Source: Ancylostoma caninum
Taxonomy: Eukaryota; Nematoda; Chromadorea; Rhabditida; Ancylostomatidae
Assembly: GCA_037903475.1 (NCBI GenBank)
Contig: JBAJFG010000536.1
Coordinates: 310,001 to 374,000, forward strand
Direction: 5' to 3'
DNA length: 64,000 bases
Shown here: positions 34,226 through 44,105 of the stretch, in pieces
How the letters are laid out: each line of letters starts with the position of its first letter
How positions within the stretch are numbered: position 1 is the stretch's first letter
The notes under the pieces: generated by a model
The model's database searches: none
What the model was told of the DNA's origin: nothing
Seen by the model: only the letters and a program-made list of their open reading frames with translations
Translations under genes and position numbers: made by a program

Positions 34226-34799
34226 TCAAGAGCGCTCGAGACGCACTCGTCGTTCTTGGCCCTTCGTAACTTCGCTGGAGTCCGCGGCAGAAGATGATTC
34301 GATGTATTTTTCCTTCTTTGGTGTCAATGTAACACTAACTGTTCGATTCATCCGACAACAGTTATCTCCTCTGCAATGTGATCATTTCAATATTTACGAA
34401 GATTATGCAATGAACAATGACTAACATAGTCTACGATTTCAGGTGTAGTAGACAGGAGTGGTTATACATAATTTTTTTTCGAAAATTTGTGCACATGCCG
34501 CTTTCCTACTGGTGAATCAGGTTCCATATTTATTTTCTTCTCACATCACACAATCGATCAAAAATGAGAACTATCACGTGGAAAAGATGTGTGGATGCGC
34601 AGATAATTAGAGTGTGATGGCGCAGGTAGGGTCTGAGTGGAGCAAGCGCCAACTGTCACTCATTCTTCACATTCTACTCTAAAACTACGTAGGGATGATG
34701 TCATTTCACTTCGGACATAAATACACTTACATATGTTTTCCAGCACCAGACGAGCCTGCGAATCCACATACATCAGTTCGGTATTGTTGGGGTAGACCT
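34226..34799 (-). CDS. Unrecognised protein, last two exons (5' part missing)
   Basis: Two predicted exons, 34799-34731 and 34370-34226, are each bounded by good signals (CATATTTCAG acceptor, GTAAGT donor, CATTGCAG acceptor) and join in phase (2 nt + 1 nt) to an uninterrupted frame ending in TGA. The first piece reads LPQQYRTDVCGFAGSSGAG, the second includes GDNCCRMNRTVSVTLTPKKE and a Ser/Ala, then Arg-rich tail ending VRLERS. Three cysteines occur, two of them adjacent. An alternative frame of the first exon is also open, which weakens the model. I do not recognise the family and found no convincing upstream exon between 34800 and 36049. Confidence 0.35.
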
Positions 34800-36049
34800 C
34801 TGAAATATGATGAACATCATGAATACACAACTTTGGTTTTAGGAGTAGTAACTACGAATACAGAAGTTAAATAAGCTGTTGCTCAGCTGGGAAACTTATC
34901 TTCAACAACTTTCATACACATACCTGCGCTAACAAATTTCTCTAATAAGTGTATTTAATCACTGAGATATGGGTGGGGATGGACTTTCAACAGATATTGG
35001 CGACGAATCTTCCCTAGTACGCGCCAATGGAGATGGGTTTACCGACAGAAATTAGAGAGCTAGGCGTAGCGGCATGAAAATGGAAGGGAGACCTGCTGGA
35101 TATGAGAGGAGAACCGCGCACCATACATAGGCATAGCAATAGAAAATTTCTACCACATATATAAAGGTTCCTTCCGTAGTTAAATGTGAAGGAACCCTTG
35201 TGCTGCTCAAGCGCAGAATGGTGGTAGTGCTGTTTTAGTTGGTCTTCGACTTCGCTTCCTTTCTTCGCCTTATTCGCTTTCATCAATGGTGAGATGCGTC
35301 TCTTTTTACGCTTCTGTTTATTGAGATATTTAGGTAAATTTTTACACTATGCAATGTTATAAGAAGTACAATTACCACAATCAAGTACATAGTTTTGGCT
35401 GCTTTTGCACGTCCCAATTTGTGTAGAGAGGGAGTAGATCCACAAGAATTTGCTATTTTCTTATTATTGTGCTTATTATTGGATCACAAGCTGATGGCTG
35501 CTCTGTGACTACTTATGTACTTCACGCGGGAATAAAAGGGAGTCAAAAGGCGCGTTTTATCTCCTCGGGACTTTGAAAATCCACTAGAGAAGTTGCAAAT
35601 TCGTAGAGGATCGGAGTGGCGAAGAACTATGTTAAACGCTACATCCGCAGAAATCTTTATGTGCAAAATTATGATGGTTTTGGATACTTAGAAGTTGTCC
35701 CAATGATTCCACGAGAGTTGCACCGTCGTAAACGTCAGCATTCGCAAGATACCGCGAGCGTATGTAGATTTTCTTTCACAACCACCTCCTTCCGTTTCAA
35801 GCCCGGCTGAGTTGGCCATTCTTTGCAGATTGGCTAAACTGGTGGCAGTAAAAGCCGCCTCTTCCGAAGGATTAGAAATCAAAAAATTGGTCACTGTTTT
35901 CGTTTTCACAGTAGTGTTAGCCTAGGTATGCGGCGAGATCTGCGAGACCAAAACTACTGTGGGTGCTGCCTTCAAAGAGCTAGTTAGTCATGGACAACCG
36001 CATCATTGAGCTACTCAAATGAGCTGCAGCTTGATCAACACAGTAGTGT
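34800..36049. other. Unassigned region, may hold upstream exons of the minus-strand gene
   Basis: Minus-strand open frames at 35014-35283 (starting MKANKAKKGSEVEDQLK) and 35688-35909 (containing SEEAAFTATSLANLQRMANS) look protein-like but could not be joined in phase to the gene at 34226-34799. Confidence 0.25.
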
Positions 36050-36212
36050 AGGGAAATTTATACCAGGTGCGCGCGTCTGACGTACGTCTGTATGATGAAA
36101 GATGGAGCTAGTCGCAAAGCTGACGCAGCTCAGACGCACGTGTTTACTTGTCTTGGCCTGCGTTGTTGGCATTTACGATATCTATGCCGCTTTGACCGCT
36201 GTTCATGGAAGG

Positions 36213-37574
36213 TATAATCTCTCCGAAACGACGAGTCCGCCCACGCGCGCAGGGATCGCCGCCACGAAGAAGCTGCAACGTTTGCCAGCACTCCACGTCA
36301 TCATCTCTAATCTGCGTATCATGTTCCATCGTTATCTTCATGGTATCGACCAGGGATGAGCGGAAGTCAAATTGAAAAATTCGGAACTCGGAAGTCGGAA
36401 ATCGGGAGCCCCAAAAAAGACCGGAATATCGGAAGTGCCGGAAGTCGGAAGTACGGAGAGTCCAATGAGTGCACATGCACATGCATATAGTGAAGGCTCT
36501 CAGGATTGGTGAAAACCGTGCATTGTTAGAATAATTGGCGTTCAATTTGATAACTTTATCTAATTACTCTCATAAGTAGTGGTATCAATTCAGAACTGAA
36601 GGATAAATAAAAAAAATGAAGAATCGCTCAACAAAACCTAAGTGGTTGAGCAGGGCTGTCAGATATCAAAAATTCACAAGTTTTGCACAACAGTCCTTTA
36701 GTGTGAATACATTATGTTCTGCACAGGAAAATGTCCTGTGGAGGAGAATGTTGAGTAGTACTGCCTATCTTCATATCAGTCCTCCATTACAACAGTGTTT
36801 TCCAGTTAATCGTCGTGTTAAGTTTTAGTATCTTTTCAGCGGTACTCAGTGTGACTCTCCTATTTTGAAAGAACTGAGGATTGCCTGATTTTGGTTTGAT
36901 CCCATGTTGTTTAGTCAGTTAACATTATTATGCTTGAAGTAAATGAGAACGAACAACATCAGATTTTTCATCGATTCTTTCAGAAAGTGCTGAATGTTGA
37001 GTAGATCCTCTCTAATTCTTAGAATGAATTTTTGGCAAAATGATTTCGTTAATATATGTACTGATGTGTAGTATCGAACCTACAACAAAAACGTTACGAC
37101 TAGGACAACATAAATTCATCTCCAGGAATTTTAGGAAAGAAAAACCATAAAGAAAGTTGCTACCCTGTATGACATCCCATCTAAGACAGCAAAACTTGCG
37201 TGTTCACGTTTAGGGAGCGTTACTTTTGGTTTGCCACTACCCTACTGTGCACGCAATGCCAGTCAGATCTTAAAAAACTGCATAAAATTAGCGGCAACCT
37301 TGAAATAAAACGCACTTGCATCACTCCGAGATTTCCGAAAACTCTTGACTTTTTTCGCAATTTTTCGGAAGTCGGAACTCGGAAGTCGGAAGTCCGAAAA
37401 ACACCGGAATGTCGGAAGTTTCGGAAGTCGGAAGTCGGAATTCCGCTCATCCCTGGTATCGACCAATGATTTGGTTGTGACGTGGACGACGTGACAGCTA
37501 ACAGCATACGTCCCAGCCGCGCGCCTCTCGAGCCCCGCGGGCGTGGGCGGACTCGTCGTTCCGGACAGATTATA
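36213..37574. mobile_element. N-family MITE inserted in D and itself split by a hAT element
   Basis: The ends TATAATCTCTCCGAAACGAC and GTCGTTCCGGACAGATTATA match the intact copy at 62197-62429. Internal blocks CTCCACGTCATCATC, TTATCTTCATGGTATCGAC and CAATGATTTGG are contiguous there but separated here by 36351-37455 plus its duplication. Confidence 0.85.
36351..37455. mobile_element. Non-autonomous hAT element with perfect 8-bp duplication
   Basis: The tips are CAGGGATGAGCGGAA and TTCCGCTCATCCCTG. GTATCGAC occurs directly before (36343-36350) and after (37456-37463), and the related empty site at about 62311 reads GGTATTGACCAATGA. Subterminal regions carry many direct and inverted GGAAGTCGGAA motifs, the arrangement hAT transposases use as binding sites. 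The 1,105-bp body has no transposase. Confidence 0.92.
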
Positions 37575-37739
37575 CCCCGCAAATGAACGCGTGTGTCTGA
37601 TTAGTATAAATTGAACTTATAAATAGCGATTATTCTTCTTTTTTGATAGTGGACGGTAATTCATTGTCAATATCCAGCCGGTCGGTGAATACCGTTGTTG
37701 AGAAATGACATTTCCATCTGCTTCTTCAATCATCCCTCT

Positions 37740-38000
37740 TCTAGGGCTAGTTATACTGCATGCGTGCGGCTGACGCGAGTGCGTCTATATGATGAAGAGC
37801 AGTGGCATCGCAGTCGCAGCCCAGACGCATGCGTCGTGACGGCCGCGCGTTCTCTTCTTTTAGGGTTTGTATGCCGCGTTGCCCGGTCTTCATTGGAATT
37901 ACTTCGCAAATGGCGTGAACGCGTGCATTCGGGCTGCGACTGCGATGTGACTGGACTTTATTATTCATCATATGGACGCACGTGCGTCAGTTGCACGTAT
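37740..38000. mobile_element. D-family MITE, rearranged copy
   Basis: The D order is followed from TAGTTATACTGCATGCGTGC through the ATATGATGAAGAGCAG, TCGCAGCCCAGACGCATG and GCCGCGTTGCCCGGTCTTCA blocks. From about 37925 the sequence turns into the reverse complement of the D left half (GGGCTGCGACTGCGATG, TTCATCATATGGACGCACG), so two half copies are joined in inverted orientation. Confidence 0.7.
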
Positions 38001-38152
38001 CCTTATGGCATGGTGGAATGCTGCCCTTAATGTACAACTATGGATTAACGAATACCCAGTAGCGGTGGCTTCCACTCTTCTCAGTGGAAAAAAGCTGAAA
38101 GTATCTCCAGCATTCACTAGCCATCGCGATCTTATGCTTAGTGAAAGAGGAA

Positions 38153-38774
38153 TTAGCAAACTAACGCGCTCTCGGTCACTTGCTTGAAGGATTTTGTTGA
38201 GCTGTCGTTGCTGATTATATTCTTGGCTTCTCTCTGGAATGGCTGAACATCATTTGAAAATCCTTCAACCTAGGGAAAAATAGATTGTGTACAGCGCTGC
38301 GATCGCTTCAGCTTTATATGAACTGCGCTAGTGTTGATGGAAAAGAAGAAGATTTGCGTGCGTGGCGCATAATGGATCTGTTACAACTTGGATCTGTTAG
38401 AACTAGGTGAACCTTTTCCTTTTCTCTACGTGATCTTCGTTTCGCACGCTTCTCTCTTCTCTTTTGGCGGCGCTCTGCGTGCTCTTCCACGTGTCTACGA
38501 ATAAAATGTTGAAGCACTCAATCCGACATCAAAAGAATACACAAGGAAAGCTCCAACATTAAATGCTTGGCAAGTCTATCAATGGCTTCTTCCTTTCTTG
38601 TCGTTATCTTCTGACCTTTTGACTGCATCAGGTTCACATATTGTTCTGTCTCTTCTGCAACATGAAGCGTAATCGTGCTTCATTAACATCGAAAACGACG
38701 GCAGGCCCAACCTTTCTCTTCCTCCTGTTTGAGGCCAGCACGACATACTCTGCCGTGAAGACAGCATTCGAGTT
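38153..38774 (-). CDS. Unrecognised basic protein, last three exons (5' part missing)
   Basis: Exons 38774-38638, 38494-38413 and 38269-38153 join in phase (2+1 nt, then phase 0) into one open frame ending in TAA. The acceptors are CCTCGTCAG, ATTCGTAG and TTCCCTAG. The reading is NSNAVFTAEYVVLASNRRKR..., then a strongly basic and charged stretch in the second exon (HVEEHAERRQKRREKRAKRR), and a last exon containing VEGFSNDVQPFQREAKNIIS. The charged segment could be helical or a nuclear localisation signal. I do not recognise a domain. An overlapping second frame in the first exon is also open, and upstream exons are not identified because a G-family transposon occupies 38955-39229. Confidence 0.45.
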
Positions 38775-38954
38775 CTGACGAGGGCATGACTAGCATACTG
38801 ACCTATCCTGAGCAATGCTTTTATAGATAGCTTGTTTTCTAATTCTTAGCCTGTTGGCAACAACATGTTTACTTTCTTGTATTTTTAGATGTAAACATTT
38901 CTGAGATGGGATCGATGCAAGTAAAAGACGACCTGCTCGGGGCACATCGCCAAC

Positions 38955-39229
38955 TACAGTGGGCGTCAATGGCGGTGGCCCATCTGCGGCCTCGAAAGGG
39001 ACGCAGCGCAGCCGCGCCGCACGTGCCATAACCGATGTCATCTGCTGCTGTAATGCTATTTCTGCCAGCTTTTCTACCCGCTTTTAAAGATTTTCGACCG
39101 AATCGGGAAGAAAAGCCCCTTGGAATAGCATTCCAGCGGTATACGACACCGATTCCTGTGCGCGCGGCGCGGTTGCGTGGCGTCCTTTTCGGGGCCGCGG
39201 ATGGGCCACCGTCATTGACGTCCACTGTA
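38955..39229. mobile_element. TACAGTGGACGTCAATG-family MITE (G), copy 2
   Basis: The ends TACAGTGGGCGTCAATGGCG and CGTCATTGACGTCCACTGTA are inverted, and the repeat extends through GGTGGCCCATCTGCGGCCTC. The centre contains TTTTCTACCCG and the reverse TCGGGAAGAAAA. It is closely related to 18542-18790. Confidence 0.85.
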
Positions 39230-39977
39230 TGTACGTGGCATTCGTCTGCACATTAACCGGATTGCTCCACTTGCACTTACTGAACTCTCTAATCAACTGC
39301 TCCCCTCATTCTAGTGTTCTTAACCGATTTGCTTCGAAGGTACGAGGCTTCACCCCTGTTTCGTTTGTTCAGATGAGATACATTTGGCGATATATGTACA
39401 TTTGTCTTTGATTATATATTTTTCCGGCAAGAAACTTACTAGGCAATACAGAGCGCTGAGGAATAAGTGATAGCGCTGCCTAGATACAGAAAAGGCAAAG
39501 AAATAAAGCTGGAGAGACGTACTCAGGCACTTGTTTGATTTGAGCCCAGCACGAACAGGCGTTCAGCCCCATTTACACTTAGTATCAAATCTCTCGTTCC
39601 GGCCCTAACTTGCCAGCTTCTTCCCATGTCCTGCTGTTTCACCCCTCACGTGCCGTGTTCGTCCCCTCCCGTACTGGGTTCACTATACAATTTGGGTGTG
39701 TGTATTTGTTAAAAAAATGGTTATGTTCCCCTATAGATTGTGTGACATAACATGCGAACTGTACTTTTGGGCAGATTTCTGTGGGAGGTCAAGAGATAGC
39801 TTTACTAGTGGGCTGGATCACGCTCAATATTGAGATTTTCACATAGCTCAACAATTATTCCGCTTTCTGAACAGGGATAAAAAAAAACTAACGGCGACAA
39901 CAGCATCGTTTGAAGAGCTTATTGTTAGCGAGCATTTAGAGTAATCTCGAAAATGTTATCACATCTCACTCACATAC
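39230..39977. other. Unassigned intergenic DNA
   Basis: Nothing recognised before the 8-bp duplication of the next element. Confidence 0.35.
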
Positions 39978-39985
39978 CCTATTTC

Positions 39986-40250
39986 CAGTGGCGGACGCAG
40001 AAAGTGGGCGGGAGGGGGGGGGGGGCGTGGGAAAAGAAGTGGGGTCTCCGACGTTTTGGAGGCCAAGACGGAGAATAAAACTAATAAAAACTTTAATTAC
40101 AATAATGAATAATGATGGAAATTATTTCAAAGATAACAATAAAAATAAACAATTGAAATTAAACTAATACAAGATTTTTATTGGTATTGTAAAGTAAAGT
40201 AATTGTGAAGTAATTTCGAAAATCCCGCCCCCCCCCTGCGTCCGCCACTG
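39986..40250 (+). mobile_element. Intact hAT-like MITE (CAGTGGCGGACGCAG family)
   Basis: Terminal inverted repeats CAGTGGCGGACGCAG and CTGCGTCCGCCACTG bound 265 bp. The flanks CCTATTTC (39978-39985) and CCTTTTTC (40251-40258) form an 8-bp duplication with one mismatch, consistent with a hAT-type transposase. Just inside are a G-run and a C-run; the centre is A/T-rich. Confidence 0.85.
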
Positions 40251-40258
40251 CCTTTTTC

Positions 40259-40954
40259 TGACGCAACGGCACGCTCATTCATACGGCGTCGTCAGAAGTC
40301 AAGGATTCTCGAATTTGCCAGCATTTGTTGAAATTTAGTATCAAGGGAGTTCTCACAAAAATTCGGAAAAGTTCTCTATCTCAGTCGATTTTGACGACAT
40401 CACAGTGATAGCCGCGCACCTTATCGCGCGCGATGCAAAATCGAGGCACAATGAGAAGCTCTCGAAATGTAATATAATATTCACATCAGAGATTCGGAGA
40501 TGATTCTGTTATGGAGTGAAAACCCAGTCCCCTCCTATTCCTGGCATCTGGTTTGGTCTGTAGTTTAATTGTAGCAAGCTCTGGAAGGAAAATAACACTA
40601 ATTTATGTTCTGAACGTTCATTTTTTAAGAGGTTGGAGCGAGTTATGTACTCGCAATTTGAACGATCCAGGTGCACAATAGGACCAAACGGCGTCAATGA
40701 ACAGGCCCCGCCAAAAAAAGGAAGAAATTCTGAAGAAGAAGAATTTGATGCACACCTCCGTTTTCACTAAAATTTTCGATTTAAGATTCTGAAAATGTGT
40801 CGTCTTTGCACGAGCCCATGCGCCTGTCACATCCCCACTTCCTATTGTTTCGTGTGGGCGCCAATTTTTTTAGCAATACATTCATAGGTTTCTCGTCCAT
40901 TTCCTATCTTTTTTGGATCTTTTTAATTCACAATTCAACCAAGTGTTTCGTCTG
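40259..40954. other. Unassigned DNA with a decayed repeat trace
   Basis: Around 40545-40625, GGTTTGGTCTGTAGTTT, GAAAATAACACTAATTT and GTTCATTTTTTAAGA loosely resemble the right arm of the ACCCGCACTAAG-family element. Nothing else recognised. Confidence 0.3.
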
Positions 40955-40963
40955 AGCGCCGAC

Positions 40964-41522
40964 ACAGAATTATAAAAGGTGAATCAGGATCCGACTCGCA
41001 CTCTTTATAAATTTTGGTGTGGACCTCTTTTTTAGGAGATTATTCGATGCCCTGATCACGAAAATCGCACTTATTTTCTACCGTTAGTGCAGTATTCGTA
41101 AGTTTACTGTGAGAATAACGTAGGAGAGTGAAATAAAATGCAATTTTCGACAAGGAAATCGAAGTACTGGCAGTGCCAGATGCTGCAGCCTGGCTAACGT
41201 AAGTGTTGCTACAGTACAAAATGGCTACGATTCTTATGTTTATCACATTCGTTAACCCTCTCATCAATAAGTGATGAAAGTTCCAGGATTTTCTGAGCAG
41301 CAAAGCGGGAAAGTGCCGGATCAGACTGCCATTTCCTCACCACAATTCGTATTTTCTCTGTTTCTTACTGTGATCTCAATACATCTTTACGGGAAACGTG
41401 ATTAGGATAGGGAATTTGTGCGATTCTCATAATCAGCGCATCGAATAACCCCCTAGAATGAGGTCAGGCTGGAATTTTTAAAGAATGCGAGTCCGATCCT
41501 GAGTCACCTTTTATAATTCTGT
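40964..41522. mobile_element. Mutator-like foldback element (AATTATAAAAGGTGAATCAG family), copy 2
   Basis: The ends ACAGAATTATAAAAGGTGA and TCACCTTTTATAATTCTGT lead into inverted repeats over 100 bp long. The flanks AGCGCCGAC (40955-40963) and AGCGCCGAG (41523-41531) form a 9-bp duplication with one mismatch, as expected for Mutator-like elements. There is no transposase. The other copy is at 4237-4781. Confidence 0.85.
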
Positions 41523-41904
41523 AGCGCCGAGCGCGCATTTTGGTAGAAAATATCATGTTAATCATTGGTCAGACTTGGTCCAAGATGAGGGGAGAAACTT
41601 CTATCACTATCGTTACTCTCTCTATATCAAACTTTACTACAGTATGTAATGCAATGTGACCCAATTCGTTTGTGTAACTCGTACACGTGAATAGACCATA
41701 ACTGCTTATCGTTAGTATTTGATCGACAGACACTGATTCTCATTCGATCAGCCCTTGGGGAGGTAAGGAGACGCAGCGGTGCCCACTACTGAAAGTTTCA
41801 CCTCTTGTTTCTCTTCTGAAATAGGAAGTGACACTTTTATCAATAAATAGGCAAACACAAGCGATCTTGAAGACATTTGATCATTACCTCTGCTTTTATT
41901 AGGT

Positions 41905-42517
41905 ATGTGAAAAAGTTTCCGCCGTCCACCTGTAAATAGTTATAATAGATACTTATCCAATCGCTTAATTTTGGTGGTTCGACATCTGTAAATAATATTC
42001 AGTACACATTTCTTTTGATTTGTACAACATCGTTGTGTTTCACAGCGATAATCATGTCGAGTTTGAGCCAAATAAGCATTATTTGTCACAGTAACCCCAC
42101 CGTAACGCTACAAAAACGAGGTTACCGTACAAAATAAGAAACATATTCGTGTTCAACGTGGGGTAGTGCCTTTTGGCACATGTCACAAAAGATGTCAACG
42201 AAACGCTTGAAGCTCATCGCTAGGTTGAATGGCTAATTCACCGGACTGTGCCCCGTCAGACTACCATTTGCTCGAGGTAATAGATACTTATCCAGCGTAG
42301 CAGCGCTTGAAATCTTTCGAAGATGTCGACAAATGGGTGAAGGAAAAGATCGAGTCGAAGGATGAGGCTTTCCACCGCCACGGCATCCGTCTCCGCCCGT
42401 AAACATGGGAGAAGGTTGTAGCCAACGATGGCCAATACTTTGATCGATGTATCTGCCTTGTTTTTTTTTCAATAAAGACTCAATTTTGTTTCAAAAAGGG
42501 CGGAATCTTTTTCACAT
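41905..42517 (+). mobile_element. Mariner transposon relic with broken transposase
   Basis: The ends ATGTGAAAAAGTTTCCGCC and GGCGGAATCTTTTTCACAT are inverted repeats. On the plus strand from about 42225 a transposase C-terminus is readable: NSPDCAPSDYHL (the conserved region around the third catalytic aspartate of mariner), then after a stop QRLKSFEDVDKWVKEKIESK, HRHGIRLRP, another stop, and VVANDGQYFD. The N-terminal two thirds are largely deleted, leaving about 610 bp instead of about 1.3 kb. Confidence 0.85.
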
Positions 42518-42534
42518 GTCCAATATATTACTTA

Positions 42535-43003
42535 TACAATACCCACACTAAGTTTGTTAAAAACGAACACTCAGAACGCGAATTTGCGTTCTTTTCGTTC
42601 AAGGGCGATAACTTATCGTAACAAAGCGATTCACAGACCAAACTAGGGGTCGGGGGCAGCAGTGGAGTGGGCTAGCATATTTCATGAAACCAGCTCTAAA
42701 TTTCGATTTCGAACATTGAAATTCCAGAGTCATTTATATGCTCGAATCATGCCGCGCATCAAAGTATGTCGCGCGCTATGCGCGGCAAGGCCGCGGCAGA
42801 ATAAAAAACTTGCGAGTTACGTTGTTGAAAATCAGAATTTAGGACTGATTTCATGAAGTATGGTAGCCCACTCCATTGCAGTTTTTGGCCCCTTGTTTGG
42901 TCCGTGAATCGCTTCGTTACGACGAGCTATAGCCCTGGAACGAAAAGAACGCAAATCCGCGTTCTAGATGTTCATTTTTAACAAACTTAGTGCGGGTACT
43001 GTA
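42535..43003. mobile_element. TA-flanked foldback MITE (ACCCGCACTAAGTTTG family), copy 2
   Basis: It is collinear with 2897-3366 over its full length, with TA at both edges and ends ATACCCACACTAAGTTTG and CAAACTTAGTGCGGGTAC. It lies only 17 bp from the mariner relic. Confidence 0.88.
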
Positions 43004-44105
43004 GTTGATTTTGGTAGTTTTTCGATCACCATTAGATATGCTTCTGGTCATCCTAGCCTTCCTAAGGTCTTACTACCTTCAATGTGTTTTGAACCTGCTG
43101 AAATGTGCTTATCTGAATAGATATCTCTCAACTAGCTGACTAGTGAGGAACAATCAGGAACACTGCATTAGAGGATTCAAAAACAAAGCAAATAAAGGCA
43201 AAGACGTACCGAAGAAAACTCATCTGGGCAAAACATTTGAATCATCTGCAAACTCTTTTCCCGCTTTGTGATTAACTCCTTGATATTATATTTAAAATTT
43301 CTGGTAGTTCCATTCTACCGTCGAGGTCCACAAAGTGTCGGACACCTCACTTTTTTCCTTCCTCCTCCCCTCCACCCTCTCCCTCAGTGACCATTTCTGC
43401 GTCCATTGGACGACATCGGTGCACACATTGGATTCTGTAAATGCCTCACTTCCCGTTAATTCCCTAGCTTTTTATATCTGGTGAGAGAAAGAAATGTATA
43501 AATTCATCATGCAAGAGGGGAAATGCAAAAAGATTGCACCTACATATACAATAGTGGCTGGATGCGTTCACGTCTCGCAGTGCCCTAATGTGAGTTTAGT
43601 ATCGCACTGAGGTAATCAGATGACGATAAGGGGTGTTGTGTTGAGTGGCCAATCAACCAGATTCAATCCGGAAATCGCCGGAACTCGTGCGGTCACTGCA
43701 CGGCAATTGTCGGCCGTCGCCGCCGACGCGAGCGAGCGAGTTGCCAGCGCAGTTCGAAGGAGGCGCCGGGTGCCCGCCGGCCTGTTAGCCAATTAACGTC
43801 GTCTAATTACCATAACAAACAACAAATCACGAGCAATTGCCCGTCAGGTCAAACAATCGCATCTCGACCGATTATTAAGTCCTGAAGTGGCGTCCGGAAA
43901 ACACAACCTACGTCGAGCACACCAATTAGCATGGAAACATTTACTGTAATCGCACCCGACATCACATTTTCATATTCTGACGAATCATGGGAGTAGATCA
44001 ACAACCGGAAACGGCACACTGTAGGCAAGAGTTACAAAATAGCTTAATACACTCGGGTATTTAATTTCTCTTCGAAAATACGTGGACTAATAAATATCCT
44101 CAGCT
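43004..44105. other. Intergenic DNA downstream of the forkhead gene, with a GC-rich block
   Basis: 43675-43790 is conspicuously GC-rich. It is followed at 43790-43940 by AATTAACGTCG, CTAATTACCATAAC and CACCAATTAGCATG, which contain TAAT cores typical of homeodomain sites. No exon chain recognised. ATTAAA at 44061-44066 on the minus strand is a possible poly(A) signal for the forkhead gene. Confidence 0.35.

Larger units (their letters stand above)
36050..37616 (+). mobile_element. D-family MITE split by a two-level insertion
   Basis: The left piece, 36050-36212, runs from AGGGAAATTTATACCAGGTG to GACCGCTGTTCATGGAAGG. The right piece resumes after 37574 as CCCCGCAAATGAACGCG and ends near TAGTATAAATTG. 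In uninterrupted D copies these blocks are contiguous (TTCATGGAAAATACC...GCAAATG), so the N-family element between them is an insertion at a TA. Confidence 0.8.
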
